From NCBI RefSeq assembly GCF_900111875.1, contig NZ_FOJU01000001.1, positions 682,001 to 746,000 on the forward strand: a stretch of 64,000 nucleotides of DNA, written 5' to 3'. Positions 28,427 through 36,953 of this stretch are shown here, piece by piece (position 1 is the stretch's first letter; every line of letters starts with the position of its first letter). The notes under the pieces are model-generated. The model had not been told where the DNA came from and did not search any database. It was given only the letters and a program-made list of their open reading frames with translations. The position numbers were made by a program, and so were the translations under genes. The stretch is from Poseidonocella pacifica (GTDB lineage: Bacteria > Pseudomonadota > Alphaproteobacteria > Rhodobacterales > Rhodobacteraceae).

Positions 28427-29314
28427 ATGAACTGGGATGACATGAAGGTTTTTCTCGCAGTCGCGCGAACCGAAAGCCTGACCGCTGCGGGCAAGTCGCT
28501 GCGCGTTGATCCGGCCACCGTAGGGCGGCGCGTGGCGCGGTTGGAGGAAGAACTGGGCGCGGTTCTTTTTGCAAAATCGCCGCAAGGGTATGCTCCGACA
28601 GATGCGGGGCAACGGCTGCTGTCCCACGCAGAACGCGCGGAGCAGGCGATGCAGGGCGGTGCGGATGCGGTTTCGGGAACTCCGGGCGAACTCTCGGGCC
28701 AGATCCGCGTGGGGGCACCCGACGGTTGCGCAAACTATGTGCTGCCGCAGGTCTGTGCGCGGATCATGGATGCGAACCCCGAGCTGGAAATTCAGATTGT
28801 CTCGCTGCCGCGTGATTTTAACCTGACGAAGCGTGAGGCTGATATGGCCATTACCGTCTCCGCACCCACTGCCGGGCGGCTCACCGTGCAGCGTATCACC
28901 GACTATCACCTGACGCTGGGGGCCTCTGAGCAGTATCTTGCGCACGCGCCCGCCATAGAGCGTCTTTCGGATCTCTCGGCCCATCGGATCGTCGGGTACA
29001 TCTCCGACATGATCTTCGATAAGGAGTTGGATTACCTTGCAGAATTCGGGATCGGGAGAGTGCATCTGGCCTCCAATTCCGTCAGCGTTCAACTCAACTG
29101 GATCCGGGGCGGCGCGGGGATCGGCGTGGTGCATGCCTTTGCTCTGCCTGCGGCTCCTGGCGTCGTGACTGTCCTGCCAAAACACCGACTGAGCCGCAGC
29201 TTCTATCTTGTACGCCATGCGGATGACCGGCGCCTTGACCGGCTGAACCGTTTTTCCGCGATCCTGACGGAAGGACTGCGACAGGAAGTGGCTCTGCTTG
29301 AGGCCGCGACTTGA
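28427..29314 (+). CDS. LysR-family transcriptional regulator
   Basis: A 295-residue LysR regulator. The winged helix-turn-helix fills residues 1-60 (MKVFLAVARTESLTAAGKSL, then TVGRRVARLEEELGAVLF), and the effector domain begins near 88 (SGQIRVGAPDGCANYVLPQV). Its divergent position suggests that it controls mmsA, perhaps in response to a valine-catabolic intermediate. That is inferred from position only. Confidence 0.9.
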   Translation: MNWDDMKVFLAVARTESLTAAGKSLRVDPATVGRRVARLEEELGAVLFAKSPQGYAPTDAGQRLLSHAERAEQAMQGGADAVSGTPGELSGQIRVGAPDGCANYVLPQVCARIMDANPELEIQIVSLPRDFNLTKREADMAITVSAPTAGRLTVQRITDYHLTLGASEQYLAHAPAIERLSDLSAHRIVGYISDMIFDKELDYLAEFGIGRVHLASNSVSVQLNWIRGGAGIGVVHAFALPAAPGVVTVLPKHRLSRSFYLVRHADDRRLDRLNRFSAILTEGLRQEVALLEAAT

Positions 29315-29372
29315 CAGAATCCCCGATTGCGGCAACGCTTTCCCTCGAAACAAAAAATCGTGGAGGTTCCTC

Positions 29373-29807
29373 ATGCTGGTCCAGCAGATCCTGAAGTCCA
29401 AGGGAGACAGCGGTGTTGTCACCGTCAAACCGGGATCACTGGTGGCGGAGGCGGCCCGCATATTGGCAGAGCGGCGTATCGGTACGGTCGTCATTTCGGC
29501 CGACGGGCGCACCGCCGAGGGTATCCTGTCGGAGCGCGATATCGTGCGGGAACTGGGCGAAAATGGGGCAAGCTGCCTCAACCAGAAGGTCGATGACCTC
29601 ATGACGCGCAAGCTCAAGACGTGCCGCCGGGATGAAACCGCCGATCGCGTGCTGGAACAGATGACCGAGGGACGTTTCCGCCACATGCCGGTGGTCGAAG
29701 GGGGCGAACTCATCGGTCTGATCACCCTTGGTGACGTGGTCAAGGCAAAGCTCTCAGAACTGGCCATGGAGAAAGATGCCCTCGAGGGCATGATCATGGG
29801 GCACTGA
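29373..29807 (+). CDS. CBS-domain pair protein
   Basis: A 144-residue soluble protein made of two CBS motifs: VTVKPGSLVAEAARILAERRIGTVVISADGRTAEGILSERDIVREL, and LKTCRRDETADRVLEQM...FRHMPVVEGGELIGLITLGDVVKAKL. Such stand-alone pairs bind adenine nucleotides and act as energy sensors. The start follows TGGAGG. It lies 58 bases after the LysR gene on the same strand and before coaD. Its partner is unknown. Confidence 0.9.
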   Translation: MLVQQILKSKGDSGVVTVKPGSLVAEAARILAERRIGTVVISADGRTAEGILSERDIVRELGENGASCLNQKVDDLMTRKLKTCRRDETADRVLEQMTEGRFRHMPVVEGGELIGLITLGDVVKAKLSELAMEKDALEGMIMGH

Positions 29808-29911
29808 AGACGCAGTGCCGACGCGGGCTGAGCGCGCGCCAAAGCGTCGCCTTGCATTCTCTTTCGCAATAATGTTGCGTTGCGCGAACGGCTAGCAAAG
29901 CGGAGGATGCG

Positions 29912-30406
29912 ATGCGCGTTGGTCTTTACCCCGGGACATTCGACCCGGTCACGCTTGGGCACATGGATATCATCGAACGGGCCGCCCGGCTCGTGGATCG
30001 TTTGGTGATTGGCGTCGCAATCAATCGGGATAAATCACCGCTTTTCACCTTGGAAGAGCGTGTGGGGATGATCGAATCCGAATGCCACGACCTTGGGGTG
30101 AACACTGGCACCGAGATCGTGGTGCATCCCTTCGAGAACCTGTTGATCGATTGTGCCCGCGATGTCGGGGCGCAGGTGATCGTGCGCGGATTGCGCGCCG
30201 TGGCGGACTTTGAATACGAATATCAGATGGTGGGGATGAACCGTGCTCTCGATAGTTCGATAGAGACGGTGTTCTTGATGGCCGAAGCCCGCCATCAGGC
30301 AATCGCATCAAAGCTGGTGAAGGAAATCGCGCGTCACGGCGGCGATGTATCCAAATTCGTGACCCCGAAGGTCGATCGCGCGCTGCGGTCCAGACTGGGC
30401 GGTTAG
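29912..30406 (+). CDS. coaD: Phosphopantetheine adenylyltransferase
   Basis: Fourth step of coenzyme A synthesis: 4'-phosphopantetheine plus ATP gives dephospho-CoA. The 164-residue nucleotidyltransferase has the T/HxGH motif in YPGTFDPVTLGHMDII at 6-21, VRGLRAVADFEYEYQM, and the SSSxVRE-equivalent region ASKLVKEIARHGGDVSKFV. A good RBS (GGAGG) precedes ATG 29912. A hairpin follows at 30456-30484. Confidence 0.97.
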   Translation: MRVGLYPGTFDPVTLGHMDIIERAARLVDRLVIGVAINRDKSPLFTLEERVGMIESECHDLGVNTGTEIVVHPFENLLIDCARDVGAQVIVRGLRAVADFEYEYQMVGMNRALDSSIETVFLMAEARHQAIASKLVKEIARHGGDVSKFVTPKVDRALRSRLGG

Positions 30407-30455
30407 CGCAAGGAATTTGGAGCAAAGCTTTTGACCGGCTTCACATCGGCATAGC

Positions 30456-30484
30456 AGGCGCCCGTTCCCAAAGATCGGGCGCCT
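30456..30484 (+). terminator. Hairpin after coaD
   Basis: A perfect nine-base-pair stem (AGGCGCCCG / CGGGCGCCT) with an eleven-base loop lies 50 bases past the coaD stop and nine bases before the stop of the convergent DUF1127 gene. It is followed by TGCTTC on the plus strand, a poor T-tract. Probably shared by both sides. Confidence 0.6.
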
Positions 30485-30492
30485 TGCTTCGG

Positions 30493-30660
30493 TCAGTGAT
30501 CGCCGTAAACGGCCTCGCGGGCGATACGGTGCGCGTCGCTGCGGAAAATCCCGAGGTCCAGCGCGGTTTCATTGGACATGCCGCGGATCTCGTTGACGAG
30601 GCGGCTATATTCGGCGCGACGTGCGAAGGCGCTGCGCAGTTTGTTCATGGGGTTGGTCAT
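30493..30660 (-). CDS. DUF1127 (YjiS-like) small protein, copy 1
   Basis: A 55-residue basic protein: MTNPMNKLRSAFARRAEY then SRLVNEIRGMSNETALDLGIFRSD and the family ending AHRIAREAVYGDH. The DUF1127 pattern L-R-M/L-s-n-e-t-A-l-D-L-G-I-s-R-s-D is clear. Members are widespread in alphaproteobacteria; some bind RNA or affect phosphate, carbon or stress responses, but this one is uncharacterised. AAAGGA precedes the start by about nine bases. A paralogue lies 25 bases upstream on the same strand. Confidence 0.85.
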   Translation of the reverse strand: MTNPMNKLRSAFARRAEYSRLVNEIRGMSNETALDLGIFRSDAHRIAREAVYGDH

Positions 30661-30685
30661 CGTCTATATCCTTTAGTGTCGTATC

Positions 30686-30847
30686 TCAGCCGTAGATTGC
30701 CTGTGCTGCGGTCCGGCGTGCCTCATCGGGGTTGATCCCAAGATCGGTCGCGGTGCGCTGCGGCATGTCACGGAGAGCGGACAGGGTGCGGTGGTAGTTC
30801 ACGCGGCGGTTCATTGCGGCGCGGAGAGTTGTAAAAAGCTGTGCCAT
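30686..30847 (-). CDS. DUF1127-like small protein, copy 2
   Basis: A 53-residue basic protein (MAQLFTTLRAAMNRRVNY, then LSALRDMPQRTATDLGI, and the ending TAAQAIYG). It matches copy 1 in length and in the M-x-x-x-T-A-x-D-L-G-I core and the AxxxAxYG end, but its N-terminal half has diverged. GAAGGA lies eight bases before the start. It is the promoter-proximal gene of the pair. Confidence 0.8.
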   Translation of the reverse strand: MAQLFTTLRAAMNRRVNYHRTLSALRDMPQRTATDLGINPDEARRTAAQAIYG

Positions 30848-30898
30848 CTGGGCATCCTTCGAGTTGGTCGTTTGTCCTCTGTTGCCGCTAACATAGGC

Positions 30899-30915
30899 GT
30901 GCTGCGGCGCAGCAC
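30899..30915. repeat. Inverted repeat upstream of the DUF1127 pair
   Basis: GTGCTGC-GGC-GCAGCAC is a perfect seven-base inverted repeat 52 bases upstream of the first DUF1127 start and within the 157-base spacer to the M48 gene. It could be an operator or an RNA hairpin. No promoter boxes could be assigned with confidence. Confidence 0.45.
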
Positions 30916-31004
30916 AATTGCCGCTGCTGCCGTAGCGCCATGCAGTAATCGCAACGCTGAAGGAGAATTAGCCTCGTCGGGTAGGATGTTGATAATGCAT
31001 TAAC

Positions 31005-31697
31005 TTAATTGGCGCTTCCGCGCCAGGTGCCCTCGTTTTTTTCGATGGCAGCTATGCGTTCTGCGACCTTCGGATGGCTCATGAGCCACGCTGGAACGGC
31101 GCCGCCCCGGCTTTGGGTCAGGGCTTCGAGTTTGTGGAACAGGGTCTTTTGCGGATCGGTGCCGATCCCGGCCTTGATCAGCAGCGCAGAGGCATATTCG
31201 TCCGCCTCATATTCATCACCCCGAGAAAGCCGCGCCGCCAGAAGGGATGTAATGCCATTCGCGATCCAGATCCCGATGCCGGGAAGGAAGCGGCTGAGAA
31301 CCATGGCGAGGGCGGTCCGCAGGGCATTCTGCCCGGAAAAGTCGATCATCCGTTTCCGTGCGTGGCCCAATGCTACATGCCCAAGCTCATGAGCGATCAC
31401 CGAGGCCAGTTCCTCCGCGGTCACATCACCCTTGCGGTACTTGTCGAAGAAACCCCGCGTGATGAAGATCCGCCCATCCGGAGCCGCCAGACCGTTTACC
31501 GGATCGATCTCATAGATATTGACCCGGATACGTGGCAATTCCAGCGCCGCAGCCATCCTGTCGGTCAGGCGGGCGAGCACCGGATCGGCCAGTTCGGTGG
31601 AGCGCGCATCAAGCTCTCGCCGCGTTCGCCACGCCGAGAAATGGTACATGGCCACCGCATAGAGCAGCGCAAGCAGGATGGGTGTAAACTTCAACAT
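31005..31697 (-). CDS. M48-family metalloprotease
   Basis: A 230-residue zinc peptidase with one N-terminal membrane segment (MLKFTPILLALLYAVAMYHF). The zinc motif HELGH is at 103-107, and the third ligand region is SRGDEYEADEYASALL. Homology is to the HtpX/Oma1-type core. The start at 31697 gives a natural signal-anchor; the frame runs open to 31901 but that part lacks family features and no strong RBS precedes either. Envelope quality control is inferred. Confidence 0.88.
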   Translation of the reverse strand: MLKFTPILLALLYAVAMYHFSAWRTRRELDARSTELADPVLARLTDRMAAALELPRIRVNIYEIDPVNGLAAPDGRIFITRGFFDKYRKGDVTAEELASVIAHELGHVALGHARKRMIDFSGQNALRTALAMVLSRFLPGIGIWIANGITSLLAARLSRGDEYEADEYASALLIKAGIGTDPQKTLFHKLEALTQSRGGAVPAWLMSHPKVAERIAAIEKNEGTWRGSAN

Positions 31698-31834
31698 GTA
31701 TCGGATATGGCCCGCCGTGGCGCGCGGGGCAAGCTTCGCTGATTGGTGGACACAGCCGCCTGATGCCCTAATGTGATGCGAGCAAGCAAAAAACAAACGG
31801 TCCAGCGCGCATTGCCGCGTGGGACAGATCCCGG

Positions 31835-31850
31835 CGGGCCAATCGGCCCG
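31835..31850 (+). repeat. Hairpin in the BCCT leader
   Basis: CGGGCC-AATC-GGCCCG forms a perfect six-base-pair stem-loop 50 bases before the BCCT start. It is flanked by two direct copies of CGCGTGGGAC (31816-31825 and 31872-31881). Together they suggest a structured 5' leader or operator, with no known motif match. Confidence 0.4.
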
Positions 31851-31899
31851 GATCCCGGGCCACATGCACAGCGCGTGGGACCAGACAGGAGACAGTGAC

Positions 31900-33540
31900 A
31901 TGAGCGACGTATCAAGTCAGGGGATCCCGGAGCCAGAAGGCGCGGTGAACCCTGTCGATACCGACTACGAAATTGGCCAGGACAATATCGAAACGAGCAT
32001 CGGTCCCTTCGGGATCGACATTCACAACCCCGTATTTCTGATCTCAGGGCTTACCATCATCGCCTTTGTGGCCTTTGCGCTTCTGGCGCCGGGACAGGCC
32101 GGGGATTTCTTCGGATGGCTGCGCCCGGCGCTGACGAGCACCTTTGACTGGTTCCTGATGTGGTCAGCGAACATCTTTGTCGTCTTCTGCCTCGCGCTCA
32201 TCGTCTCCCCATGGGGATCGGTGAGACTGGGCGGTACGGATGCGACGCCGGATTATACCTATACCGGGTGGTTCGCGATGCTCTTTGCGGCGGGCATGGG
32301 CATTGGCCTGATGTTCTTTGGGGTGTTGGAGCCGGTCTATCACATGGCGGTGTCGCAACCGTTGGGCACGCCGTCGCCGATTGCCGAGGATGGCAGCATC
32401 ATTGCGGCGAACGTGGATGAGGCGCGGCGTATGGGCCTTGCCGCGACTTCCTATCACTGGGCACTGCACCCGTGGGCGATCTACGCGGTGGTGGCTCTGG
32501 CGCTGGCGCTTTTCACCTATAACAAGGGCTTGCCGCTTACGATCCGGTCGGCTTTCTACCCTATCCTGGGCGAACGTGTCTGGGGTTGGTGGGGCCACAT
32601 CATCGATACGCTTGCGGTCTTTGCGACATTGTTCGGGCTGGCGACATCGCTCGGTCTTGGCGCGAAACAGGCAAACGCCGGGTTGGAGCATGTCTTCGGT
32701 GTTCCGATCAGCATCACGGCGCAGGTCATCATCATCTGTTTCGTGACGGCGATCGCGCTCATCTCCGTCCTGCGCGGGCTTGATGGTGGCGTGAAAGTCC
32801 TCTCGGAGATCAACATGGGTTTGGCGCTTTGCCTGCTGCTCTTCGTGCTCTTCACAGCGGGGGCCGTGAGTATCCTGCGTGAGTTTGGCGAAGGATTGCT
32901 CGGCTATGTAAAAGAGGTCATCCCGCTGTCGAACCCGCATGGGCGTGACGATACCAGCTATATGCAAGGTTGGACGGCGTTCTACTGGGCCTGGTGGATC
33001 AGCTGGTCACCCTTCGTCGGGATGTTCATCGCGCGGGTCAGCCGTGGCCGTACAGTGCGCGAATTCCTGACATGCGTTCTGCTGATCCCCTCGGTGGTCT
33101 GCCTGTTCTGGATGGCAGTGTTCGGCGGTGCGGCAATCGAGGACGTGCTTGCCAATCCCGAAACATCGGCGGTCAAGGCGCAGGTGATCGACGCCTACAG
33201 CCCTGAGCTTTCACTGTTTGCCATGCTGGAAAGCCTGCCGCTGTCGATGATCACCTCGACGCTCGCCATTGTGCTGGTCATCGTGTTCTTCGTGACTTCG
33301 TCGGATAGCGGCTCGTTGGTGATCGACACGATCACCGCAGGCGGCAAGATGGATGCCCCGGTGCCGCAGCGCGTGTTCTGGGCGACCTTCGAAGGGTTGG
33401 TGGCCATCGCGCTTTTGATCGGCGGGGGGCTGAACTCGCTACAGGCAATGGTGATTTCGACCGGCCTGTTGTTCACGGTGATTCTGCTCTTCATCTGCGT
33501 GGCTATCGTCATCGGATTGCGCTCCGAACGGCGCGCTTGA
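31900..33540 (+). CDS. BCCT-family transporter (betaine/carnitine/choline type)
   Basis: A 546-residue 12-helix carrier of the betaine-choline-carnitine family. The glycine-rich helix AAGMGIGLMFFGVLEPVYHM (near 137-156) and the tryptophan box GWTAFYWAWWISWSPFVGMFIARVSRGRTVREF are diagnostic. The GMGIG form resembles Na+-coupled glycine-betaine carriers such as BetP. In marine relatives this family also carries DMSP, and the two cannot be separated here. ATG 31900 has AGGAGA eight bases upstream; ATG 31864 is an alternative. Confidence 0.93.
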   Translation: MSDVSSQGIPEPEGAVNPVDTDYEIGQDNIETSIGPFGIDIHNPVFLISGLTIIAFVAFALLAPGQAGDFFGWLRPALTSTFDWFLMWSANIFVVFCLALIVSPWGSVRLGGTDATPDYTYTGWFAMLFAAGMGIGLMFFGVLEPVYHMAVSQPLGTPSPIAEDGSIIAANVDEARRMGLAATSYHWALHPWAIYAVVALALALFTYNKGLPLTIRSAFYPILGERVWGWWGHIIDTLAVFATLFGLATSLGLGAKQANAGLEHVFGVPISITAQVIIICFVTAIALISVLRGLDGGVKVLSEINMGLALCLLLFVLFTAGAVSILREFGEGLLGYVKEVIPLSNPHGRDDTSYMQGWTAFYWAWWISWSPFVGMFIARVSRGRTVREFLTCVLLIPSVVCLFWMAVFGGAAIEDVLANPETSAVKAQVIDAYSPELSLFAMLESLPLSMITSTLAIVLVIVFFVTSSDSGSLVIDTITAGGKMDAPVPQRVFWATFEGLVAIALLIGGGLNSLQAMVISTGLLFTVILLFICVAIVIGLRSERRA

Positions 33541-33551
33541 ACTGAAGCCTT

Positions 33552-33581
33552 CCCGCGCCCCCGAGAAATCCGGGGCGCGGG
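33552..33581. terminator. Terminator between the BCCT and b561-YceI genes
   Basis: A perfect ten-base-pair stem (CCCGCGCCCC / GGGGCGCGGG) with a ten-base loop lies 11 bases past the BCCT stop and 14 bases before the stop of the convergent gene. The downstream tail GTTATCAC is a poor T-tract, so it may work by hairpin strength or with help from transcription collision. Confidence 0.65.
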
Positions 33582-33595
33582 TTATCACGTGCGGG

Positions 33596-34795
33596 TCAGG
33601 GCGCACCTCGCGCCGCTGTGAGCGAGACCGTGACGGGAACCGTCATCCCGAGCGATCCTTCCGCGACGCCGTCACCGATGCCGTAATTGGCCCTCTCGAG
33701 CGTCGTGCTCCCCTCCATGACCGCTGTTTGTCCGTCGATCTGAAGATCAAATGGCATGTCCACGGGGACAGTCACGCCCTTCATGGTCAGGTCGCCGCGT
33801 GCGACGTGCTGCCCATCCTCACGGGTGATTGCTGCGGTGAAGGTGGCGGTGGGGTATTCTTCGGCTGCGAAATAGTCAGGGCCCATGGCCTGCGACGTGA
33901 CGGACCCGAGCGTCAGGGAAGAGATATCGATTTCTACCGTAACTTCGCCGGTTCCACTCTCTGGGTCATAGCTGATATCCGCGGACCATTGCGCGAAGCT
34001 GCCTGTCACCGTCTGACCCATCTGCGTAATTTCGATGCCAAGCGTACCCTGCTGGACCTCCCACTCTCCGACGCTTTCGGTCCGGGCACTTTGCGCGGTT
34101 TGCGTGCCTGGCAGGGTGACTGCACCGGCAGCGATCCCGATCCCCACGACGCCAGCCCATATGGCAGCCGCGCTGAGGAGCGCAAAGCCATGGGGGCCGG
34201 ACCCCGCACCGCCGGGAAGCCCTCGGACCATCCGCGCGAGCGTGCCGTCGCGATCGACAACCGCGTGCTTCATCGCGCCGGCGATGTGAAGCGCCAGGCT
34301 GATCAGAAGCACCCACATGAATAGCACGTGCAATCCGCCAAACAGGCGCGCAATCCCGCGATCCTCGGGCACGAATGGCAAGGTTTGACCGAAGGGCCAC
34401 CAGATCGGGGCAAAGCCGGTCGAAGCGGCATGGTCGATCCACCCCGTCAGCGGCACAAGCACCAGCGATCCATAGAGCATCCAGTGAACCGTTTCGGCAA
34501 GCCACGTCTCAGCCCGGCGTTCGGCGTGCAGTGGGGCGGGGCGCGGTTGAGTCAGGGACCACAGGATGCGGAGAAGCGCGGTGAAGAAAATGGCGATCCC
34601 TACAGTTTTGTGCAGAGAGAAGAGAAGAACCACACGGTCGATCACCGCCTGATCTGCGCCGCCCCCCCGTATACCCTCGGAGAGCCAATCGGCGATGAAG
34701 CCGAGAGGGACGACGGTAAGGATCAACAGCGCGGTCAGCCAATGCAGGCCTCTCGAGATCAGTCCATAGTGGCGTGCGGAATTGGTCAGGCTCAT
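33596..34795 (-). CDS. Cytochrome b561-YceI fusion protein
   Basis: A 399-residue two-domain protein. Residues 5-205 form a four-helix cytochrome b561 domain with candidate haem His in YGLISRGLHWLTALL, FSLHKTVGIAIFF, ETVHWMLYG and LHVLFMWVLLISLALHIAGAMKH. After another hydrophobic helix near 215-235, a YceI lipocalin-like domain begins (WEVQQGTLGIEITQMGQTVTGSF, ISSLTLGS, PTATFTAAITR, GDLTMKGVTVPVDMPF). YceI folds bind isoprenoid quinones or lipids, so periplasmic quinone/haem electron exchange is inferred. E. coli has these as two adjacent genes (yceJ and yceI); here they are one. Confidence 0.92.
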   Translation of the reverse strand: MSLTNSARHYGLISRGLHWLTALLILTVVPLGFIADWLSEGIRGGGADQAVIDRVVLLFSLHKTVGIAIFFTALLRILWSLTQPRPAPLHAERRAETWLAETVHWMLYGSLVLVPLTGWIDHAASTGFAPIWWPFGQTLPFVPEDRGIARLFGGLHVLFMWVLLISLALHIAGAMKHAVVDRDGTLARMVRGLPGGAGSGPHGFALLSAAAIWAGVVGIGIAAGAVTLPGTQTAQSARTESVGEWEVQQGTLGIEITQMGQTVTGSFAQWSADISYDPESGTGEVTVEIDISSLTLGSVTSQAMGPDYFAAEEYPTATFTAAITREDGQHVARGDLTMKGVTVPVDMPFDLQIDGQTAVMEGSTTLERANYGIGDGVAEGSLGMTVPVTVSLTAARGAP

Positions 34796-34949
34796 GGCGG
34801 CGGGCTCCGGCGAAAGGGATCGTTTGGGGGTATATGCACGCAGCCCGCGACCGACGCAAAGCGCAGCCACTGCGCGTGAAAGCACAGCCGGACGTTGCGG
34901 GCGGTGGTCTGCATTGGTAAACAGGCCGTCAAAAGACGTGAGGGGTCAC

Positions 34950-35882
34950 ATGAGCACAGCATTCGTATTTCCGGGGCAGGGCGCCCAGACCATCGGCATG
35001 GGCCGGGATCTGGCTGAGGCCTATCCCGAGGCCAAGGCCGTCTTCGAGGAAGTCGACGAGGCACTCGGGGAGGCGCTTTCGGCGTTGATCTGGGAAGGCG
35101 CGGCCGAGGATCTTGTGCTGACGCGCAATGCTCAACCCGCGCTGATGGCCATGTCGATGGCGGCGATGCGGGCACTGGAAGCAGAAGGGATCGGGATCGA
35201 CCGGGCGAGCTTTGTCGCGGGGCATTCCTTGGGGGAGTATTCCGCGCTGGCGGCGGCGGGGGCGCTGACTTTGGGGGATACGGCGAAGCTTCTGCGGTTG
35301 CGCGGGCAGGCGATGCAGGAGGCCGTTCCTGTTGGCAAAGGGGCCATGGCCGCGCTTCTCGGTCTCGACTTCGAGGCTGCACGCGCGGTCGCGGAAGAGG
35401 CCTCTCAGGGAGAGGTTTGTCAGGCGGCGAATGATAACGATCCCGGACAGGTCGTGGTTTCGGGCACCAAGGCGGCGGTCGAGCGGGCGGTGGAACTGGC
35501 CAAGGCGAAAGGCGCGAAGCGGGCGCTTTTGCTGCCGGTTTCGGCTCCGTTCCACTGTGCGTTGATGGCCCCGGCGGCGGAAAAGATGGCCGCAGCTCTT
35601 GAAGAGGTGGAGATTATCGCGCCCAAGGTGCCGGTCGTGGCCAATGTATCCGCCGAGGCGGTGTCTGACCCTGCACAGATCCGCGCGCTTCTTGTGGAGC
35701 AGGTGACAGGTTCGGTTCGCTGGCGGGAGTCTGTCGTATGGATGGCGGGCCAAGGCGTGACGGAAATCTGGGAAATCGGCGCGGGCAAGGCGCTGTCTGG
35801 TATGATCCGGCGCATCGACCGGAGCGTGGCCACACGCGCCGTCGGCACACCGGATGATGTGAAAGCTGCCGCGGCGGGCTGA
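34950..35882 (+). CDS. fabD: Malonyl-CoA:ACP transacylase
   Basis: Loads malonyl units onto acyl carrier protein for fatty-acid synthesis, 310 residues. The start MSTAFVFPGQGAQTIGMG is typical, the nucleophile Ser93 is in GHSLGEYSA, and the catalytic His is in LPVSAPFHCALM near residue 203. ATG 34950 follows GTGAGGGG. It heads the fab gene group and is divergent from the b561-YceI gene (154-base gap). Confidence 0.97.
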   Translation: MSTAFVFPGQGAQTIGMGRDLAEAYPEAKAVFEEVDEALGEALSALIWEGAAEDLVLTRNAQPALMAMSMAAMRALEAEGIGIDRASFVAGHSLGEYSALAAAGALTLGDTAKLLRLRGQAMQEAVPVGKGAMAALLGLDFEAARAVAEEASQGEVCQAANDNDPGQVVVSGTKAAVERAVELAKAKGAKRALLLPVSAPFHCALMAPAAEKMAAALEEVEIIAPKVPVVANVSAEAVSDPAQIRALLVEQVTGSVRWRESVVWMAGQGVTEIWEIGAGKALSGMIRRIDRSVATRAVGTPDDVKAAAAG

Positions 35883-35932
35883 CTCGCCCAACGGAATTTG
35901 GCCCTCTGAGGGGTCTGCAAAGAGGGAAAATG

Positions 35933-36670
35933 ATGTTCGATCTGAACGGAAAATGTGCGCTGGTGACGGGAGCTTCGGGCGGTATCGGTGGGGCGATCGC
36001 CCGCACGCTGCACGAAGCGGGGGCCACGGTGGGCCTGTCGGGAACGCGGGAGGAACCGCTCAAGGCGCTGGCCGCTGACTTGGGTGATCGTGCGCACGTA
36101 CTGCCATGTAACCTCGGCGACCCCGAGGCGATCGAAGCCCTGCCCAAGCAGGCGATCGCGGCCATGGGCGGGCTCGACATTCTGGTGAACAACGCCGGTA
36201 TTACCCGCGATCAGATTTTCATGCGGATGTCGGACGATGACTGGCAATCGGTGCTGGATGTGAACCTGACCGCCGCCATGCGTCTTTGCCGGGGCGTGAT
36301 GCGCCCCATGATGAAGGCGCGGTGGGGCCGCATCATCAACATCTCGTCCATCGTGGGGGCGACGGGCAATCCCGGTCAGGCGAACTATGCAGCCGCCAAG
36401 GCAGGGCTTGTCGGCATGACGAAATCCATTGCCTATGAGGTCGCCTCTCGCGGGATCACGGCGAATGCCGTGGCACCGGGCTTTATCGCGACAGCCATGA
36501 CCGACAAGCTTTCCGACGATCAGAAGGCCACGATCAACGCACAGATTCCCGCATCCCGCATGGGCACACCGGAGGAGATCGCGGCGGCTGTGCTCTACCT
36601 TGCGAGCTCCGAGGCGGGGTATGTCACCGGAACGACCCTGCATGTCAACGGCGGCATGGCGATGCTCTGA
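35933..36670 (+). CDS. fabG: 3-oxoacyl-ACP reductase
   Basis: NADPH-dependent ketoreductase of fatty-acid elongation, 245 residues. The nucleotide motif TGASGGIGG is at 12-20, NNAGI at 86-90, and the catalytic set Ser139, Tyr152 and Lys156 aligns with E. coli Ser138, Tyr151 and Lys155. Two ATGs overlap at 35930 and 35933; the second has better spacing from AGAGGG and matches the family start. It lies 50 bases after fabD. Confidence 0.97.
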   Translation: MFDLNGKCALVTGASGGIGGAIARTLHEAGATVGLSGTREEPLKALAADLGDRAHVLPCNLGDPEAIEALPKQAIAAMGGLDILVNNAGITRDQIFMRMSDDDWQSVLDVNLTAAMRLCRGVMRPMMKARWGRIINISSIVGATGNPGQANYAAAKAGLVGMTKSIAYEVASRGITANAVAPGFIATAMTDKLSDDQKATINAQIPASRMGTPEEIAAAVLYLASSEAGYVTGTTLHVNGGMAML

Positions 36671-36736
36671 GGCGCAAAGCATATGAAGATCAATGTTTTG
36701 CCACGATCGGGCCGCACCGGGAAATTGGCGCGGGAT

Positions 36737-36803
36737 GTTGCGTTCGCAGCGCAACGCCCCGTTTCGTGAAAGCGTTTGCGTCGGCCCGTGCATATGCTAT
36801 AGG
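36737..36803 (+). promoter_or_regulatory. Candidate acpP promoter and inverted repeat
   Basis: The 283-base gap between fabG and acpP holds TTGCGT (36776-36781) and TATAGG (36798-36803) separated by 16 bases, a plausible sigma-70 promoter. It would give acpP its own strong transcript. Just upstream is an inverted repeat GTTGCG-N7-CGCAAC (36737-36755). A separate promoter would explain how ACP reaches higher levels than the other Fab enzymes. Not experimentally supported. Confidence 0.4.
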
Positions 36804-36953
36804 CGGCGCAGTCTGGCCGATCTGCCCCTCTGGGTGGAGCGGTCCCCGTGCCCGTCGAGGGACAAAAGCGCCCGCAAGGGCAGAGGAACGCCAGCCCGGC
36901 CGGGCAAGGGCAGAACAAGCGGGCGCAAGCCCGGATACGATGAGGATTAACAG

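Noticed and set aside
28373-29962. 529-codon minus-strand frame
   Set aside because: Antisense to the LysR and CBS genes and into coaD; no recognisable domain and no ribosome site.
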